Origin: Puia dinghuensis
Lineage (GTDB): Bacteria > Bacteroidota > Bacteroidia > Chitinophagales > Chitinophagaceae
Reading direction: 5' to 3'
DNA length: 64,000 nt
Assembly (NCBI RefSeq): GCF_014642875.1
Contig: NZ_BMJC01000004.1
Coordinates: 420,070 to 484,069 of the forward strand
Below are positions 63,001 to 64,000 of this stretch, one piece after another. Within the stretch, counting starts at the first letter, position 1, and each line of letters begins with the position of its first letter. A model generated the notes under the pieces. The model did no database searches, had not been told where the DNA came from, and saw only the letters and a list, made by a program, of their open reading frames with translations. A program made the position numbers and the translations under genes.

Positions 63001-63371
63001 CAGAAACCCTCACCTCATCCTGTTTTATAAACGATGGGAAAGGAAATTTTACAAGAACAGATTTACCAAATGACTTGCAGCAGGCCCCTGTATTCTCTTT
63101 TGCGCAATTACCCGGCAATAACAATTTTATAAACTACCTGGCAGGCGGAAACTTTTATGGCACCAGGCCCTACGAAGGACGGTATGATGCTTTATGCCCC
63201 ACTTTATTTTCATTTGACAAGAATAGCGCCCGGTTCAGCCAACGCGACATACTCCCCGATGTACACGGGGAGGTACGGGATTTGAAATGGTTGCATACGG
63301 CTAAATACGGGGATATTCTCGTAGCGGCCCGGAATAATGATAGCCTGTTGTTTTTTCAATACAATAAATAG
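60060..63371 (+). CDS. Large VCBS/FG-GAP and ASPIC/UnbV-domain lipoprotein
   Basis: A 1103-residue lipoprotein (SVALLSVFVFDSCKQKNT). About twelve FG-GAP/VCBS calcium-type loops occur (DINNDGLPD, DVNGDGLLD, DYDHDGDLD, DLNNDGFDD, DYNNDGQPD, DFDNDGKKD, DLDNDGNVD, DINNDGLSD, DANGDGFQD, DVDHDGDMD, DVNNDGWPD, DVNGDGKPD), suggesting two propellers. Between them, about 520-600, lies an ASPIC/UnbV-like domain (LTRGFQSSSDTKLHFGLDSL). It resembles bacterial CRTAC1-type proteins. Function unknown; with the cytochrome it may form a surface or periplasmic module. The GH144-like gene follows after 6 bp. Confidence 0.88.
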   Translation: MKKVCLFSVALLSVFVFDSCKQKNTLFETVSASHSNIHFTNTLEKHTAFGILYFLYYYNGGGVSIGDINNDGLPDVFFTANRKGGNKLYLNKGNFEFEDITEKAGVAGTSDWCTGSTMVDVNGDGLLDIYVCAVQGEHNLKGHNELFINNGDGTFTESSRKYGLDLAAFSSQAVFFDYDHDGDLDCFILNQSHHPNENLTDTSRRRTFDRNAGNRLYRNDLSTTGKFTDVTAQAGIYQSDLGYGLGISVADLNNDGFDDIYIGNDFHENDYYYINNGDGTFTESGAKHFGHYSRFSMGNDIADYNNDGQPDIITVDMLPPDEKTVKTYGSEENAEVYNFKIKAHGFQDQVSRNCLQKNNGSGQSFCDVALMNGVSATDWSWCPLFADFDNDGKKDLFISSGIVKRPTDLDYVRFISDLASHVNRNASDEFDDETIAKMPDGSSHPFLFKGNLDAGFRDVSTDWGTGQMKGYFNGAAYADLDNDGNVDLVINCIDQPAVVLKNTSAPKDHLDISFKGSGMNKFGIGSKAWLFAHNAKNEVNQYEELMLTRGFQSSSDTKLHFGLDSLTADSLLIVWPDQKYQVIRNPTINKTLICNQNDAGGNFKYTDFFPPKQRPELQNVTAQVKCDWKHIENNFNDFNIQYLLPHMESTRGPKVAVGDINNDGLSDFYVCGARGHTGALMVQKRDGNFESMDTAEFSKFRFCEDVDAVFFDANGDGFQDLLVISGGNEPSVNSPLFLQDRLFINDGHGHFTLKPDFMVQQLYNKSCVAVADVDHDGDMDVFIGTLAKTEGTAFGTPMNSYLLLNDGHGKFDITSNSIIPLTQLGTVTSAQFADVNNDGWPDLIVTGEWMPIKVFINDHGKFSEHDIPNSTGLWQTVFATDVNGDGKPDLLAGNWGHNSKLWAGKNGPLKLYVKDFDGNGTVEQLMCYTIDGKEYTFLAKDELEHEIPVLKKYYLTYSEVAGKDVQYVFYDLFKNYIELKAETLTSSCFINDGKGNFTRTDLPNDLQQAPVFSFAQLPGNNNFINYLAGGNFYGTRPYEGRYDALCPTLFSFDKNSARFSQRDILPDVHGEVRDLKWLHTAKYGDILVAARNNDSLLFFQYNK

Positions 63372-63377
63372 AGGCAT

Positions 63378-64000
63378 ATGAACCGTTTATTTGGGTTTGT
63401 GGCAGTTTTAGCGGCGCTGGCCGCGGGGTGCTCGAAGGGCTCGTCCTCTTCCAATACCGTCACTACCGTGCCGACTGCGTTTAAACTCGTAACCGCCACC
63501 TTGAACGGAAGCCCCCTGGGGTCATCCTCTTTCGGCGTTAGCTTTTCTCCCGTCATCCGATGTTCGTTCACTTCCCCCGTAGACCATAATTCCGTGGTGA
63601 ACGGCATTTTTTTGAAGGACAATTCCGGGGCTGCCGTTACTTTTTCGATCACCTATACGAATAATGACAGCGTTGTGGTCATTCAGCCCGGAGCAGCCTT
63701 GAAACCCCTTACACAATATGGCTTCGGGTTGACTACGAGCCTTCAATCCCAGCAAAAGATATTCCTTCCGACGGAGTCCGATTACCAGCTGATCACGGCT
63801 ATCGACTCCACCGATAAATTCCCGCGCATCTCCGACAGCGCCCTGCTCGATCTTGTACAAAAACAGACGCTGGCCTATTTCTGGGATTTCGGCCATCCCG
63901 TTTCCGGTCTCGCGCGCGAGCGGACCAGCAGCGGCGACATCGTCACCACCGGTGGCAGCGGCTTTGGCATCATGGCCATGCTGGCAGGTATCCAGCGAGG
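63378..64000 (+). CDS. GH144-like glucanase lipoprotein, 3' end outside the window
   Basis: The first 207 codons are present. A lipobox (AALAAGCSKGSSSS) precedes an SbsA-type Ig-like domain (about 30-130, LNGSPLGSSSFGVSFSPVIR). The catalytic domain begins LLDLVQKQTLAYFWDFGHPV, then SGLARERTSSGD and GFGIMAMLAGIQR, which is the opening of the family annotated 'glucoamylase' and including GH144 endo-beta-1,2-glucanases (first described in Chitinophaga). The 5'-truncated catalytic residues lie beyond the window, so the call rests on the N-terminal motif. It makes beta-1,2-glucan a candidate substrate of PUL C. Confidence 0.72.
   Translation, partial: MNRLFGFVAVLAALAAGCSKGSSSSNTVTTVPTAFKLVTATLNGSPLGSSSFGVSFSPVIRCSFTSPVDHNSVVNGIFLKDNSGAAVTFSITYTNNDSVVVIQPGAALKPLTQYGFGLTTSLQSQQKIFLPTESDYQLITAIDSTDKFPRISDSALLDLVQKQTLAYFWDFGHPVSGLARERTSSGDIVTTGGSGFGIMAMLAGIQR

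Noticed and set aside
1-64000. CRISPR arrays, integrases, phage genes or complete insertion sequences.
   Set aside because: No regularly spaced repeats of 25-40 bp, no intact transposase or integrase and no att-like duplications at the two tRNA genes were seen.

Overview
The window looks like chromosomal DNA of a gliding, glycan-degrading member of the Bacteroidota, most probably family Chitinophagaceae. The evidence is three SusC/SusD pairs, an ECF sigma/FecR pair in front of an STN-bearing SusC, a hybrid two-component sensor start, a type IX secretion C-terminal domain, FtsX-type permeases without a local ATPase, TAnnTTTG (-7) promoter boxes and a short 'double-glycine' precursor peptide of the kind seen in Chitinophaga. 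Species cannot be named from sequence alone.

Layout. (1) 1-11.3 kb is polysaccharide utilisation locus A: the 5' end of a divergent hybrid sensor, then two WD40/PD40 proteins flanking a GH2 enzyme, then SusC/SusD. Two promoters carry the same four-copy direct-repeat operator with identical spacing. (2) 11.3-15.6 kb: a GldM-like lipoprotein, an FtsX permease and an exported DUF695/RraB-like protein. (3) 15.6-17.1 kb: a tight three-gene unit of ECF sigma factor, small anti-sigma-like protein and ClpP peptidase. (4) 17-23.3 kb: a T9SS cargo protein, an acyl-lipid desaturase, a cold-shock and RRM RNA-binding pair, an ECF42-type sigma with its DGPF partner, and an atypical SDR. (5) 23.5-32.4 kb: an FtsX permease, a membrane-anchored winged-helix regulator divergent from a BNR-repeat protein with a phased operator between them, tRNA-Asn, Rieske protein, HflX, an outer-membrane protein and a polytopic membrane protein. 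(6) 32.5-39.9 kb: SusC/SusD pair B, a DprE1-like oxidase, a Crp-type regulator, endonuclease III and a CAT-anticodon tRNA. (7) 40-50.4 kb: a ten-gene, one-strand cluster that reads as a ribosomally made, cysteine-rich peptide system. (8) 50.8-64 kb: locus C, ECF sigma/FecR/SusC/SusD/LamG lipoprotein, then a seven-haem cytochrome, an ASPIC/UnbV protein and the start of a GH144-like beta-glucanase.

The most interesting system is region 7. It holds a 55-codon precursor with a GG-type leader and six cysteines in its core (too short for ordinary gene calling), a VKOR-thioredoxin protein with a dead C39 domain, a TlpA-like thiol oxidoreductase, four tandem paralogous DxD glycosyltransferase-like proteins, a C39 peptidase-ABC exporter, an HlyD adaptor and a small HTH protein. 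Together these predict a disulfide-bonded and perhaps glycosylated secreted peptide (glycocin-like in logic). Second in interest are the duplicated operators of locus A and the sigma/small protein/ClpP operon.
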